Shown here: positions 18,654 through 27,207 of the stretch, piece after piece
How positions within the stretch are numbered: position 1 is the stretch's first letter
How the letters are laid out: each line of letters opens with the position of its first letter
Assembly (NCBI GenBank): GCA_000433355.1
Contig: FR893154.1
Coordinates: 157,276-214,604 of the forward strand
Source: Alistipes sp. CAG:435
Lineage (GTDB): Bacteria; Bacteroidota; Bacteroidia; Bacteroidales; UBA932
DNA length: 57,329 bases
Reading direction: 5' to 3'
Program-made: the position numbers and the translations under genes
Notes under the pieces: model-generated
Told to the model about the DNA's origin: nothing
What the model saw: only the letters and a program-made list of their open reading frames with translations
Database searches by the model: none

Positions 18654-20129
18654 TTATAAGAATGCGTTTTGTTTCTTGAGTTCAGTCCTGAGGTCTTCAG
18701 CGCCCAGTCCGCGCGGGGAGATTCCTCCTTTCAGGGCAAGGGCGGCGGCGACACCTGCAGCATGGCCCATGGCCATCACAGGAGGCATGACACGGACTGC
18801 GCCGGCCGCGTCTGAATTGGCCGAGAGGCATCTTCCGGCAAGAAGCAGATTCTCGGCACCCAACGGAAGGAGACAACGGTATGGCACTCCGTACCAAGGA
18901 GCGTTGATCGTGGTGTAAACAGAAGAGTTGGAGGTCGCCCCACCTCCATGCACATCAACTGAATTAGATGCAAGAAGGATGCTGTCCTCCGGAACGACAC
19001 CATTGACCAGATCCTCTGCCTTAAGAATATATTCTCCTTCAATATGGCGTGACTCCCTGATTCCCAATGTCGAAGCGGAGCACATGAGCGTGGCGTCCTC
19101 GCAACCGGCCACATACTTGCGGAAGAAGTTCATCAGCTCCTGGACCTGACGCCGCCCTTCGATCTCACCTCCTGTAAGGCTTTCGGAATCTGTCGAATCG
19201 ATGTTCTTGATGCGGGTGCTGTTGATCACCCACTCGTCCCGGCCGACACTCTTGAACAGGTTCACGCTCTTGCGGTCAATATCCCATTCTCCGTTGGCCT
19301 CAGCCTGCGCCACATTCCAGTGTAAGGCACGGTAACTGACATTGTTGACTCTCTTGAACTCTGGCAGATGCTTGTAAACATCGGCCTCAAGCTTCTTGGA
19401 ATCCACATTGTTTATCCTGAGGAAGAGACTGGCCGGCTGGATCTTGCCGTCTCTCTCCTTGCACCCCATCGAGAACGGAGATCCGGCGCTGACAGCGACA
19501 TCCCCGTCACCGGTCGCATCGATGACCATGCGGGCGTGTATCTTTCTCAGACCCTGCTTCTGAAGCACGACAGCTCCGGCCGCAGCGTTGCCATTCATTA
19601 TTGTCTCCACGAAATTTGTGTGGTAGAGTATCTTCACTCCGGCCTCTCCGCACATGGTCTCAAGGATGACTTTCAGCCCCTCTGGGTCGAAAGGAGTGAC
19701 GTGGTCGTGTCCGGCCTTTATCCAGGCGGTGTAAGGGCTTTCCCATCTGACATGTTCCGGATGTATCGCCCAGTTCTTCTCGACCAGTCTGTCGACAATC
19801 TCGCCGAAAATACCCTTGATGATCATTTGTTCACCGTAACGGTCGTAGCAGGTCATGAAAGGCCCCACGAGGCCTTTTGTGGCCATGCCTCCCAAGCAGT
19901 TTCCGTTGTCAATGATGATGGTCTTGACTCCCATTCTGGCGGCGGCGACGGCCGCGCAGGAGCCTGCGGGACCTCCTCCTACCACGAGCAAATCCGTTTC
20001 GTAAGCGTCGGGAATATTCTTCATTCCGGCAAGATCAGAGGCTTCGTTCCCGCATGCGGTCATCACCGGCGAAAGCGTGGCCGCTGCGGCGATGATGCCG
20101 CTGTTTTTCAGAAAATCTCTTCTGTTCAT
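18654..20129 (-). CDS. Exported FAD-dependent oxidoreductase (Tat signal)
   Basis: 491 aa. The N terminus RRDFLKNSG followed by a hydrophobic stretch is a twin-arginine signal, and it ends MTAC, which could be a lipobox. The FAD Rossmann motif DLLVVGGGPAGSCAAVAAARMG and the family hallmark GGMATKGLVGP are intact. The second FAD region is LLAGRCLSANSDAAGAVRV...GHAAGVAAALAL. This is the PF12831-type FAD oxidoreductase family. The redox cofactor is folded in the cytoplasm and exported, so it acts in the periplasm or at the surface. It resembles the enzyme at 22.9-24.2 kb in the same operon (shared GGMAT, AGRC, AAGVAAA), making a compartment-split pair. Probable role: oxidation or dehydrogenation of an imported sugar derivative or cyclitol. 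Confidence 0.88.
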   Translation of the reverse strand: MNRRDFLKNSGIIAAAATLSPVMTACGNEASDLAGMKNIPDAYETDLLVVGGGPAGSCAAVAAARMGVKTIIIDNGNCLGGMATKGLVGPFMTCYDRYGEQMIIKGIFGEIVDRLVEKNWAIHPEHVRWESPYTAWIKAGHDHVTPFDPEGLKVILETMCGEAGVKILYHTNFVETIMNGNAAAGAVVLQKQGLRKIHARMVIDATGDGDVAVSAGSPFSMGCKERDGKIQPASLFLRINNVDSKKLEADVYKHLPEFKRVNNVSYRALHWNVAQAEANGEWDIDRKSVNLFKSVGRDEWVINSTRIKNIDSTDSESLTGGEIEGRRQVQELMNFFRKYVAGCEDATLMCSASTLGIRESRHIEGEYILKAEDLVNGVVPEDSILLASNSVDVHGGGATSNSSVYTTINAPWYGVPYRCLLPLGAENLLLAGRCLSANSDAAGAVRVMPPVMAMGHAAGVAAALALKGGISPRGLGAEDLRTELKKQNAFL

Positions 20130-20166
20130 TAATTCAAACGTTTAGATTACCTTATGTGTTTTATGC

Positions 20167-21096
20167 CTAAAGTTTTATTACATATATCGGCGGATCCTTT
20201 TCCGTCCGCTTGGGATTGTTGTTGCAGTTTACATAGAGGCGGCCGTCCCTAAGGACGAGGTCTTCAATCTCGCACGGAATCCGCGCGTTCATATTCCATG
20301 TCGCGTCGATTTTGCCGCTGTCGGTGTCATAGATGCTGATGACGGATGGCCTGTGCGGGTCGTAGTCGCCTATTCCGAAGCCGTAGTAAATCTTTCCGTC
20401 GTTCATGCAGCCGGCTTGGGTAAACCAAGCATTGAATGGGAATATCACCTGGCCGAGGATGTCATCGACACCGAGTTTAACATTCGTCCCCTCCTTGAGC
20501 GAAGGGATGCGGAACTTGGTGGCGATGTAGCTGTTTTCGGCCGGATCCGGAGTCACCTTGAAGGTTGTGCGTTTGACCGCGGAGAACACCCAGAGGAATC
20601 CTCTTTCCCGGTCAACGAGCCAGCTCGGGGCTCCGAATATGGGCATGTAGCCCTTTGAGTCCCAGCTTGTTCCATCAAGTTCTATCGTCTGGACTATCTC
20701 GGAAGAGTAAACTCCTCTCCGGTACTTGATCCGCTCGACATAACACAACCACTCGATTTCGCTGCCGACCTTGCCGTTGCTGATGTACAATAATGGAAAA
20801 CGAGATCCCTTGGCCCGGCGTGGCCCGAATTCCACATTGTTGACATGGTTGTCCGCCCTTGAGGAAGCCAGCTCGAAACCGGCCACTGGATCAGCGCCGT
20901 CTGGGGCTTCCTTGAATTCATACACGTTGACGTGTCCGCCGTCTTCGCAGGAGAAGATCCGATTGCCGTAGATTTCCATTCCCTGCTGAGGCCTTACACG
21001 CCCTCTTTTGCTCATGAACAGGCCGCAGTCAATGTTCTGGGCGAAAGCCGCCGTGCAGCAAAGGAGTGCCGCTATTGTGAATAACTTACTTCTCAT
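20167..21096 (-). CDS. Secreted protein of unknown function, propeller-like
   Basis: Start chosen at 21096 (MRSKLFTIAALLCCTAAFAQ): this gives a clean signal peptide, while the longer frame adds residues with no such signal. 309 aa. The start overlaps the end of the symporter gene by 11 bp, so translation is likely coupled. Repeated short segments such as GNRIFSCEDGGHVNVYEF, FLWVFSAV, GKIYYGFGIGDYD and GRLYVNCNNN have the shape of beta-propeller blades, as in YncE/6-bladed propeller proteins. No catalytic motif is recognised. Periplasmic location and operon context suggest binding or processing of the substrate delivered by SusCD. Confidence 0.75.
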   Translation of the reverse strand: MRSKLFTIAALLCCTAAFAQNIDCGLFMSKRGRVRPQQGMEIYGNRIFSCEDGGHVNVYEFKEAPDGADPVAGFELASSRADNHVNNVEFGPRRAKGSRFPLLYISNGKVGSEIEWLCYVERIKYRRGVYSSEIVQTIELDGTSWDSKGYMPIFGAPSWLVDRERGFLWVFSAVKRTTFKVTPDPAENSYIATKFRIPSLKEGTNVKLGVDDILGQVIFPFNAWFTQAGCMNDGKIYYGFGIGDYDPHRPSVISIYDTDSGKIDATWNMNARIPCEIEDLVLRDGRLYVNCNNNPKRTEKDPPIYVIKL

Positions 21097-22870
21097 CTTT
21101 TTTATGTCCGATAATTCTGTATGCCGCGTAACCGCCGTCAATAATGCAGATCGCAGCGATGAAACATATTACTATATTCTTGACTTCCATTGTTTTCGCA
21201 TCGCCGGTGAGCAGCAGCCCCAAAAGCAGGGCCGCAATGGCGAGCAGTGTCAGGCAAAAGCAGTTGGCCGCCATGCAGGAATATGCCTTGACGCTTTTCC
21301 TCGCGCGCTCGTCAGGTTCCCTGTCAGCGTGAGGGTCTGTAAATTCGCAGGTCGCCTCATACCCTTTGTCCGTTATGCCTTTCGCCTTGGACCAAAGTTC
21401 CATTCCAGCCAGAATCACCACTGGCAGGACACAGCCGGAGATGGATTCTATCATGCTTTGGCTCATCACCGAAGCTGGTACGGCAAGTTTTGCCGTGATG
21501 CCGATGGCCCATGTCACCAGCATGGCGGATATGAGTTGGTTGCCGGTGAGCCTTCTGGAGAAAAGTCCCCAGATTGACGGGATGTAGAGCGGGCACATTA
21601 TCATGGTCAGCAGGGTGACGACCACTTTTTCGGCTCCGCCGGCGAACGGTATGAGCATCGACAGTCCGATGATCACCAGTCCGAAAACCACTGTGAACGT
21701 GCGCCCGACCTTTATGAGCGTCCGTTCGTCCGCATTCCTGTTTTTATCCTTGTGCTTCCAGATGTCGTAGGTGAAGACGTTGGCATAGACGTTCAGTATG
21801 CCGGAGACATTGCTGAGCGTGGCCGAGAGCATGGCCGCCAGCATCATGCCCACCATTCCGCTCATCAGCACCAGCTTGCTCATATTCACATAGGCGTGCT
21901 CTCCGTTGTAGGTCATCGTGGCGGCATCGACATCCATCGCCATGCCAGGTTCCATCACGCGGTAGATCATTGTGGGGAGATACCAGATGACAGGGGTCAG
22001 GAAATACAGCAGGCCGATGAGGTAGGTGCTCTTGCGCGCGTCTTTTCTTGTAGGCACACTGATGTAGCGCTGCACGAACGGCCAGTCGCCGCCTATCATT
22101 CCCACGTTGAGGAACACCCAGAGCAGGAGCCAGCCCCAAGTGTACGTTTCTGACGAACCCGAGAAGAAACCGGGAATCCGTGAGGCGCTGTCAATGAAAT
22201 TCCCGACTCCGCCGACCGCATGGAACGAAAGCGGAATAAGGAACACGACAACGGAAAGCAGTACTCCGAACTGGATCACATCTGTCATCAGTACCGCCAG
22301 GAATCCGCCCATGACGGTGTAGATCAACGCGATGGCTCCGAGGATAAGCAAAGCCCACCAGATGCCTAGATAGCCGGCGGCACTGTCACCGGGCATTCCG
22401 GTCGAGGCCAGTAAACTCCCGTCCGGAACCTTTATCAGGGTGCACATGACGACCGCGACGGCGTAGAGGGCGACAGCGGTGTGCGCAGCCCTGGCAACGA
22501 TGCCGGAGATCGTATAGAAACTTACTGTTCCATGTCCGAAACGTACTGTCAGAAATTCGCCGGGCGACTTGATCCTCAGGCTTCTCCATTTCCCTGAAAT
22601 CCATTTTCCTACGATGAAAGAGGCAAGCCCCAGACAGTTGGCGACCACGATGGCGACGAGACCGGATTTATAGGCGACACCTCCCCAGACCACGAATGTG
22701 CTCGCGGAGAAGATCGTCATGTACGAGGATATTCCCGAAAGCCACCACGACGAGTTCCTTCCGGCAAGGAACATGTCCTCGGAGCTTCTTATCTTTCTGG
22801 ACATTATCACGCTGACAGCGATAAGTCCAATGAAGTATGCCAATATGACCAGATAGTCAAGTGTTCCCAT
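21086..22870 (-). CDS. Sodium/solute symporter (SSS family)
   Basis: 594 aa inner-membrane transporter with about 13-14 hydrophobic helices. Family features: the start LDYLVILAYFIGLIAVSVIMSRK, then AGRNSSWWLSGISSYMTIFSASTFVVWGG (helices 2-3), YTVMGGFLAVLMTDVIQFG (SSS signature region) and GMVGMMLAAMLSATLSNVSGILNVYANVFTYDI. A cytoplasmic loop of about 50 residues precedes the last helices. It probably imports the small product released in the periplasm (a monosaccharide, sugar acid or cyclitol) using the sodium gradient. It is the second gene of the operon, 35 bp after the cytoplasmic FAD enzyme, so the imported compound is likely that enzyme's substrate. Confidence 0.93.
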   Translation of the reverse strand: MGTLDYLVILAYFIGLIAVSVIMSRKIRSSEDMFLAGRNSSWWLSGISSYMTIFSASTFVVWGGVAYKSGLVAIVVANCLGLASFIVGKWISGKWRSLRIKSPGEFLTVRFGHGTVSFYTISGIVARAAHTAVALYAVAVVMCTLIKVPDGSLLASTGMPGDSAAGYLGIWWALLILGAIALIYTVMGGFLAVLMTDVIQFGVLLSVVVFLIPLSFHAVGGVGNFIDSASRIPGFFSGSSETYTWGWLLLWVFLNVGMIGGDWPFVQRYISVPTRKDARKSTYLIGLLYFLTPVIWYLPTMIYRVMEPGMAMDVDAATMTYNGEHAYVNMSKLVLMSGMVGMMLAAMLSATLSNVSGILNVYANVFTYDIWKHKDKNRNADERTLIKVGRTFTVVFGLVIIGLSMLIPFAGGAEKVVVTLLTMIMCPLYIPSIWGLFSRRLTGNQLISAMLVTWAIGITAKLAVPASVMSQSMIESISGCVLPVVILAGMELWSKAKGITDKGYEATCEFTDPHADREPDERARKSVKAYSCMAANCFCLTLLAIAALLLGLLLTGDAKTMEVKNIVICFIAAICIIDGGYAAYRIIGHKKDEK

Positions 22871-22905
22871 TTGCCATTAGTAGTGTTATTCTCTGTGGTT
22901 TTCTT

Positions 22906-24222
22906 CTATATGCATGCCCCCATCTCGCGGAGACGTGATGTAAGGGCTTGGATATTCACCTCTTGCACATCCTTTCCTGCCGATGAACATTGCGCGGCGG
23001 CAACCCCTGCCGCCTGTCCCATGTCCATGCAGCTCGCCTGAACACGAATCGAAGCGAAGGCGGTCTTGTCGGCGCTTATGCAACGTCCGGCGACAATAAG
23101 GTTCGGGAAATCATCCGCTATCAAAGATCTATACGGCACGTAAGCCGGTTCCTTGAGGAACGTTATGTTCTGTTTCTCTCCGTTCGCCACATGTATGTCG
23201 ATAGGATGCGCGCCTCTTGAGACACTGTCCTCGAAACGTGTCGCGTCAAGATATTCATCGCCCGTAAGGACGTGAACACCCTTTATACGTCTTGTCTCCC
23301 TGACCCCGGCCTGGGTGGAGACAGCAAGCAAATAGCTGTCCCTGAACTCTTCCACATTCTCTTTGAGTATTGCCGCCATGCGGAAAGCGTCTTCTCTGAG
23401 CCGACACTCGGCATGGGAATATTCACGGTTGTCACAGGCGTTGCCGGCCGTCCTCGTGATGTTCACCGTGACAACGCCCGGCCGCAAGGTCGAGCAGAAC
23501 CATGGGCCACCGAATTCAGGAATATTCAGTTTGTCCTTTCTTGCCAGAAGCTTTTCCCTCACCGGAATGCAGTGGCAGTTTACCCCTTGGCGGTTGTGGT
23601 GGATTGCCTCTCGCATCATAGGTGTGTCAAGATTCACTCCACCCATTATGAAATATGACGTGAGCGGCTGCAGCGCACATCCTTCCGACTCCAGCATCGG
23701 CACTCCGGCCATTGCGGCAAGATCCGCGTCACCGGTGCAGTCAATGAATATCCTGGCTCCCAGGGCCTCCGCCCCGTTCTTGTTGTCGATGATGACGTGC
23801 GTCACACGGTTCCCGTCCTTCACGCATCCTCTCAGGTATGAGTGCATGAATATGTCGACACCGGCCTCCAGGACCATTCTCTGTGCGATCAGCTTGTAGT
23901 GTTCCGGTTCAAAGGCCACGTTGGCCAGCGGGCTTTCGATCTCCGCCCCTCCACAGTCCTTGAGCCGGTTGACGAATTCCCACGGAATGCCACCGGTGAC
24001 TTGTCCGCCGTTGTACGAGAACACACTTATCGGGTTTACGAAGCCGGCGGTGGCCATCCCTCCAAAGAATCCATATTGCTCAATGATCGCCGTTCTCGCA
24101 CCTTCTCTGGCCGAAGCTGTCGCCGCGATGAATCCGGCGGGACCTCCTCCGCAGACAACCACGTCATAATTTCCGACCACGGGCACGTCCTGGGTCATTT
24201 CTATTTTGGCTTCAGCGTTCAT
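22906..24222 (-). CDS. Cytoplasmic FAD-dependent oxidoreductase, first gene of the operon
   Basis: PF12831-type FAD enzyme, about 438 aa from the start chosen here. Motifs: YDVVVCGGGPAGFIAATASARE (FAD Rossmann), GFFGGMATAGFVNP, and C-terminal LIVAGRCISADKTAFASIRV and GQAAGVAAAQ. There is no signal peptide. The frame also offers ATGs at 24258 and 24240. The -7 box at 24263-24270 puts transcription start near 24257, so 24258 would be outside or at the very end of the transcript, and the region 24240-24255 is occupied by an operator palindrome. I therefore prefer 24222 (MNAEAKIEM, preceded by an A-rich leader), with 24240 as the alternative. It is a paralogue of the Tat-exported enzyme in the same operon. 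Substrate unknown. Confidence 0.88.
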   Translation of the reverse strand: MNAEAKIEMTQDVPVVGNYDVVVCGGGPAGFIAATASAREGARTAIIEQYGFFGGMATAGFVNPISVFSYNGGQVTGGIPWEFVNRLKDCGGAEIESPLANVAFEPEHYKLIAQRMVLEAGVDIFMHSYLRGCVKDGNRVTHVIIDNKNGAEALGARIFIDCTGDADLAAMAGVPMLESEGCALQPLTSYFIMGGVNLDTPMMREAIHHNRQGVNCHCIPVREKLLARKDKLNIPEFGGPWFCSTLRPGVVTVNITRTAGNACDNREYSHAECRLREDAFRMAAILKENVEEFRDSYLLAVSTQAGVRETRRIKGVHVLTGDEYLDATRFEDSVSRGAHPIDIHVANGEKQNITFLKEPAYVPYRSLIADDFPNLIVAGRCISADKTAFASIRVQASCMDMGQAAGVAAAQCSSAGKDVQEVNIQALTSRLREMGACI

Positions 24223-24239
24223 TTTTGTGACATTTGTCA

Positions 24240-24255
24240 TTTGAACCGATTCAAA
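24240..24255. promoter_or_regulatory. LacI-type operator O1
   Basis: TTTGAACCGATTCAAA is a 16-bp palindrome with one mismatched pair and the central CG typical of LacI/GalR operators. It sits just downstream of the predicted transcription start of the minus-strand operon and about 110 bp from the divergent LacI-family gene. Shared consensus with O2: TTGAAnCGnTTCAA. Confidence 0.72.
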
Positions 24256-24262
24256 CACGGTG

Positions 24263-24293
24263 CAAATATAGGCAAATCTTGAATCGTTTCAAA
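24263..24293 (-). promoter_or_regulatory. Promoter of the PUL-like operon
   Basis: On the minus strand, -7 box TATATTTG (24270-24263) and -33 box TTTG (24293-24290) are separated by exactly 19 nt. Both match the Bacteroidetes sigma-ABfr consensus. Operator O2 overlaps the -33 box and spacer, and O1 covers the initially transcribed bases, so a bound repressor would block initiation. Confidence 0.75.
24279..24292. promoter_or_regulatory. LacI-type operator O2
   Basis: TTGAATCGTTTCAA, a near-perfect palindrome around CG, fits the same consensus as O1 with centres 38 bp apart. It overlaps the -33 box of the operon promoter. It also lies just upstream of the LacI-gene -7 box, so the regulator may also control itself. 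Confidence 0.72.
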
Positions 24294-24314
24294 ACTTTTT
24301 GACGAAAATATTAT

Positions 24315-24322
24315 TAAATTTG
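24315..24322 (+). promoter_or_regulatory. -7 box of the LacI-family gene
   Basis: TAAATTTG is a perfect TAnnTTTG match 43 bp before the regulator ATG. No TTTG stands at the ideal 19-nt distance; the nearest T-rich stretch (24296-24301) is too close. The region that should hold the -33 box adjoins operator O2. Confidence 0.5.
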
Positions 24323-24365
24323 CATAGCTGTTGTCTATGTCGGCATCGCTGATAAATTAAAAGAA

Positions 24366-25385
24366 ATGGAGAAAATCACCATAAAGGACATAGCCCGCGA
24401 GGCGGGTGTATCAGTCGGGCTCGTGTCCATGACCCTCAACGGAAGAAACGGCGTCAATCCGAAAACCAGAGAGGAGATCATGAAAGTGGTCAGACGATTG
24501 AACTATACGCCGAACAAAGCGGCCTCCGCTCTTCGCATAGGCTACAAGAAAACCATTGGGGTAATCACACCAGACCTCGCGAACCACTATTTCTCCGACA
24601 TATCCAGACACATAGAGAACATCGCCTACGACAATGGCTATACGGTCTTGTTCGGGAGTTCAGACGACAGGATCGACAAAATCGGGAAACTGATTGACGT
24701 CTTCCACGCTGACGGGGTGAAGGGAATTCTGTTGAGTCCGTGCGATGGATGCGAGGATGAATTGCGTAAAGCGATGTCCCTTGGCATGAAGGTAGTGCTG
24801 ATGAACCGAGATCTTCCAGATCTTGAGAATGTCGGCAGAGTGCTTCTGGACAACGACATGGCCATACGCATGGGCATCAACCATCTCTTGGAGAACGGGT
24901 ACAGGCATCTTGAAATGATCTCAAACGACGTAAAGCTTTCCACCCTTAACATGAGGGAAAGAAGCTACAAGAAAATCATGGCCGAAATGGGATTCGGGGA
25001 CATAACAAGAGTCAATTTCGTTGACGAGAAAGACACCGAAGCCCTGGACAAATGCGTAAAGGAAGCCTCGGAGCGTGGTACAGACGCTATTTTTGTACCG
25101 AGAGGTTACCTTGCCCTACACACCAGCAAAGCGATAAAGCGTCTGGGCATGAGAATCCCGGAAGACATAGCCATCATCGGATTCGATGGCGGTGAGACCT
25201 ACCGCATCGCATCTCCGACCATCACCCAGTTGAGCCAAAACACCCGAGAAACCGCCGAGGACGCGTTCAACATGCTGATCACCATGATGCGGGACAACGT
25301 CCCAGGCATGGACATCCACCTCATCCCGAAACTTGAGGAAGGAGAATCCACCAAAAGGCGTAAAACAAATTCCCTCAACGAGTGA
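24366..25385 (+). CDS. LacI/GalR-family transcriptional regulator
   Basis: 339 aa. The N-terminal helix-turn-helix (ITIKDIAREAGVSVGLVSM, residues 3-21, then the hinge helix YTPNKAASALR) binds the palindromic operators. The periplasmic-binding-protein-like effector domain follows (TIGVITPDLANHYFSDI, GILLSPCDG, DAIFVPRGYLALHTSKAIK, IAIIGFDGGETYRIASPTITQL). It is divergent from the ten-gene operon, and two TTGAAnCGnTTCAA sites lie in the intergenic region. The simple model is repression relieved by a sugar or sugar-derived inducer. PUL control in Bacteroidales more often uses hybrid two-component or SusR/ECF regulators, so LacI control is less usual. Inducer unknown. Confidence 0.93.
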   Translation: MEKITIKDIAREAGVSVGLVSMTLNGRNGVNPKTREEIMKVVRRLNYTPNKAASALRIGYKKTIGVITPDLANHYFSDISRHIENIAYDNGYTVLFGSSDDRIDKIGKLIDVFHADGVKGILLSPCDGCEDELRKAMSLGMKVVLMNRDLPDLENVGRVLLDNDMAIRMGINHLLENGYRHLEMISNDVKLSTLNMRERSYKKIMAEMGFGDITRVNFVDEKDTEALDKCVKEASERGTDAIFVPRGYLALHTSKAIKRLGMRIPEDIAIIGFDGGETYRIASPTITQLSQNTRETAEDAFNMLITMMRDNVPGMDIHLIPKLEEGESTKRRKTNSLNE

Positions 25386-25433
25386 CGGTCTCAAACGAAA
25401 TCATCATCAGTTAAGGGAATAAATCACAAAACG

Positions 25434-25448
25434 CCCCTCATTGAGGGG
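25434..25448 (-). terminator. Probable terminator of the gltX transcript
   Basis: Perfect 6-bp stem CCCCTC/GAGGGG with a 3-nt loop, immediately after the gltX stop on the minus strand and followed there by CGTTTT. It lies between the convergent ends of the LacI gene and gltX and may act in both directions. Confidence 0.5.
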
Positions 25449-25459
25449 AAAGTCAATGC

Positions 25460-27205
25460 TTACGCCAGACGGTTGGTGGCGTAGGCGATTCGGCCGAGGG
25501 TCTCGCGCTTGCCGATGCGGACGATGATGTCGGCGATGCCCAGTCCGCTGGAGGCTCCGGCGAGAGCCAGACGGGTGGCGTTCATCACCTTGCCCATCGG
25601 CCATTCATTGCCACGGATGTAATCCTCAAGAGCCTTCTCGAAGGCGGGAACTGTCCATTCTCCGGCATATTCATCAATGAAGGAAGCGACCTTGGCGACA
25701 TATTCTGCGTTCTCAGGCTTCCAGAATTTGTCAACGTCCTTGGCGAGGAACGGCGCTGTGGCGGCATCGTCATAGACCTTCGCGCGAGGATCGGCCTGAC
25801 GGCGAGGATCGTCGCTCTGAGGCTCCACGGCAGCGCCGGCCTTGATCCCGTACTTCTCAAAATCCTCAGGGGAAACGAAAAGATACGAAGCTATCGTCCA
25901 GAAATCCTTCACGAACGTGGCTCTCTCCTTGGTGAAGGAGATGACGTTCTGAACGTAACCTTTTGTGAATATATGCTTGCTCAGATCAGCACCCAAGGCA
26001 TTTACCTCAGCACCTGCGGCCTTGGCGCGATGAGTGCATTCGACAACCTTCATTCCGTGCTCCTCAAGAATCGGCACGAAAAGCTCGGTGAGTTCATCGT
26101 CAGATTTCAGGCGAAGATATTCCTTGTTATACCAGCGGGCTTTCTCAGGGTTGAAGCGGGCGCCGGACTTGACGATGCGGTCAAGGGAGAATGCCTTGAT
26201 GAGCTCGTCCATCGTGAACATCTCACGGTCGTCGCCAGGGTTCCAGCCGAGGAACGCAAGCAGGTTCACGAAAGCCTCCGGGAAGTAACCGTCCTCACGG
26301 TAGCCTCTGGAGACCTCCCCTTGGGCGTTCACCCATTTGAGAGGGAAGACAGGGAAACCGAGCTTGTCGCCGTCACGCTTGCTCAGTTTGCCCTTCCCGT
26401 CCGGCTTCAAAAGCAGTGACAGATGAGCGAAGCGAGGCATCGAGTCCTCCCAGCCGAAAGCCTTGTAGAGCATATAGTGGAGCGGCAGGGACGGAAGCCA
26501 TTCCTCTCCACGGATGACCTCGGTGATCTCCATCAGGTGATCGTCCACGATGTTGGCAAGATGATAGGTAGGCAGTTCATCGGCCCTCTTCCAGAGCACC
26601 TTGTCGTCGAGGGTGTCGGTGTTCACTTCGATGTGACCTCGGATCAGATCATCCATCTTGACAACCGTGTCGGTCGGCATCTTGAAGCGTACGGTCCAGT
26701 CGGAAGTCTCCTCAAGCAGCCGCTTGACCTCATCCTCAGGGAGGGTCAGCGAGTTGCGCATCGTCATCCTTGTCACCTGATTGTAGATAAATGTCTTACC
26801 TGCGGCTTCAGCCTCAGCGCGGGCCTTTTCCAAAGCCTCGGAGGAGTCGAAAGCATAGTAGGCGTAGCCGTTCTCGATCAGCTGCTCGGCATACTTACGG
26901 TATAATCCGCGCCTCTGACTCTGGCGGTAAGGAGCGTGCGGATGACGCTCGGAAGCGGTCTCGACAACCTTTCCGTTCTCGTCCACACCTTCGTCAGGAA
27001 TGATTCCGCACCAGTTCAGGGCCTCGATGATATATTCCTCGGCTCCATGCACGAACCTATGGGAGTCAGTGTCCTCGATCCTGATGATGAAATCACCTCC
27101 GCGCTGCTTGGCATAGAGGTAGTTATAGAGAGCCGTGCGGACTCCGCCCATATGCAGCGGACCGGTCGGCGACGGCGCGAATCTTACTCTCGTCTTACGT
27201 TCCAT
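25460..27205 (-). CDS. gltX: Glutamyl-tRNA synthetase
   Basis: Class I aminoacyl-tRNA synthetase that charges tRNA-Glu in the cytoplasm. The HIGH motif appears as PSPTGPLHMGG (residues 11-21) and the KMSKS motif as KLSKRDG (around residue 275). Rossmann core sequences such as FIIRIEDTD are conserved. The C-terminal helical anticodon-binding domain ends GLGIADIIVRIGKRETLGRI. At 581 aa it is longer than the usual 470-510 aa; the extra length is partly a segment near residue 460 (EPQSDDPRRQADPRAKVYDD). It could in principle be the GlnRS-like subgroup, but the motif set fits GluRS. The next gene begins almost at once in the same orientation upstream. Confidence 0.95.
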   Translation of the reverse strand: MERKTRVRFAPSPTGPLHMGGVRTALYNYLYAKQRGGDFIIRIEDTDSHRFVHGAEEYIIEALNWCGIIPDEGVDENGKVVETASERHPHAPYRQSQRRGLYRKYAEQLIENGYAYYAFDSSEALEKARAEAEAAGKTFIYNQVTRMTMRNSLTLPEDEVKRLLEETSDWTVRFKMPTDTVVKMDDLIRGHIEVNTDTLDDKVLWKRADELPTYHLANIVDDHLMEITEVIRGEEWLPSLPLHYMLYKAFGWEDSMPRFAHLSLLLKPDGKGKLSKRDGDKLGFPVFPLKWVNAQGEVSRGYREDGYFPEAFVNLLAFLGWNPGDDREMFTMDELIKAFSLDRIVKSGARFNPEKARWYNKEYLRLKSDDELTELFVPILEEHGMKVVECTHRAKAAGAEVNALGADLSKHIFTKGYVQNVISFTKERATFVKDFWTIASYLFVSPEDFEKYGIKAGAAVEPQSDDPRRQADPRAKVYDDAATAPFLAKDVDKFWKPENAEYVAKVASFIDEYAGEWTVPAFEKALEDYIRGNEWPMGKVMNATRLALAGASSGLGIADIIVRIGKRETLGRIAYATNRLA

Positions 27206-27207
27206 AA

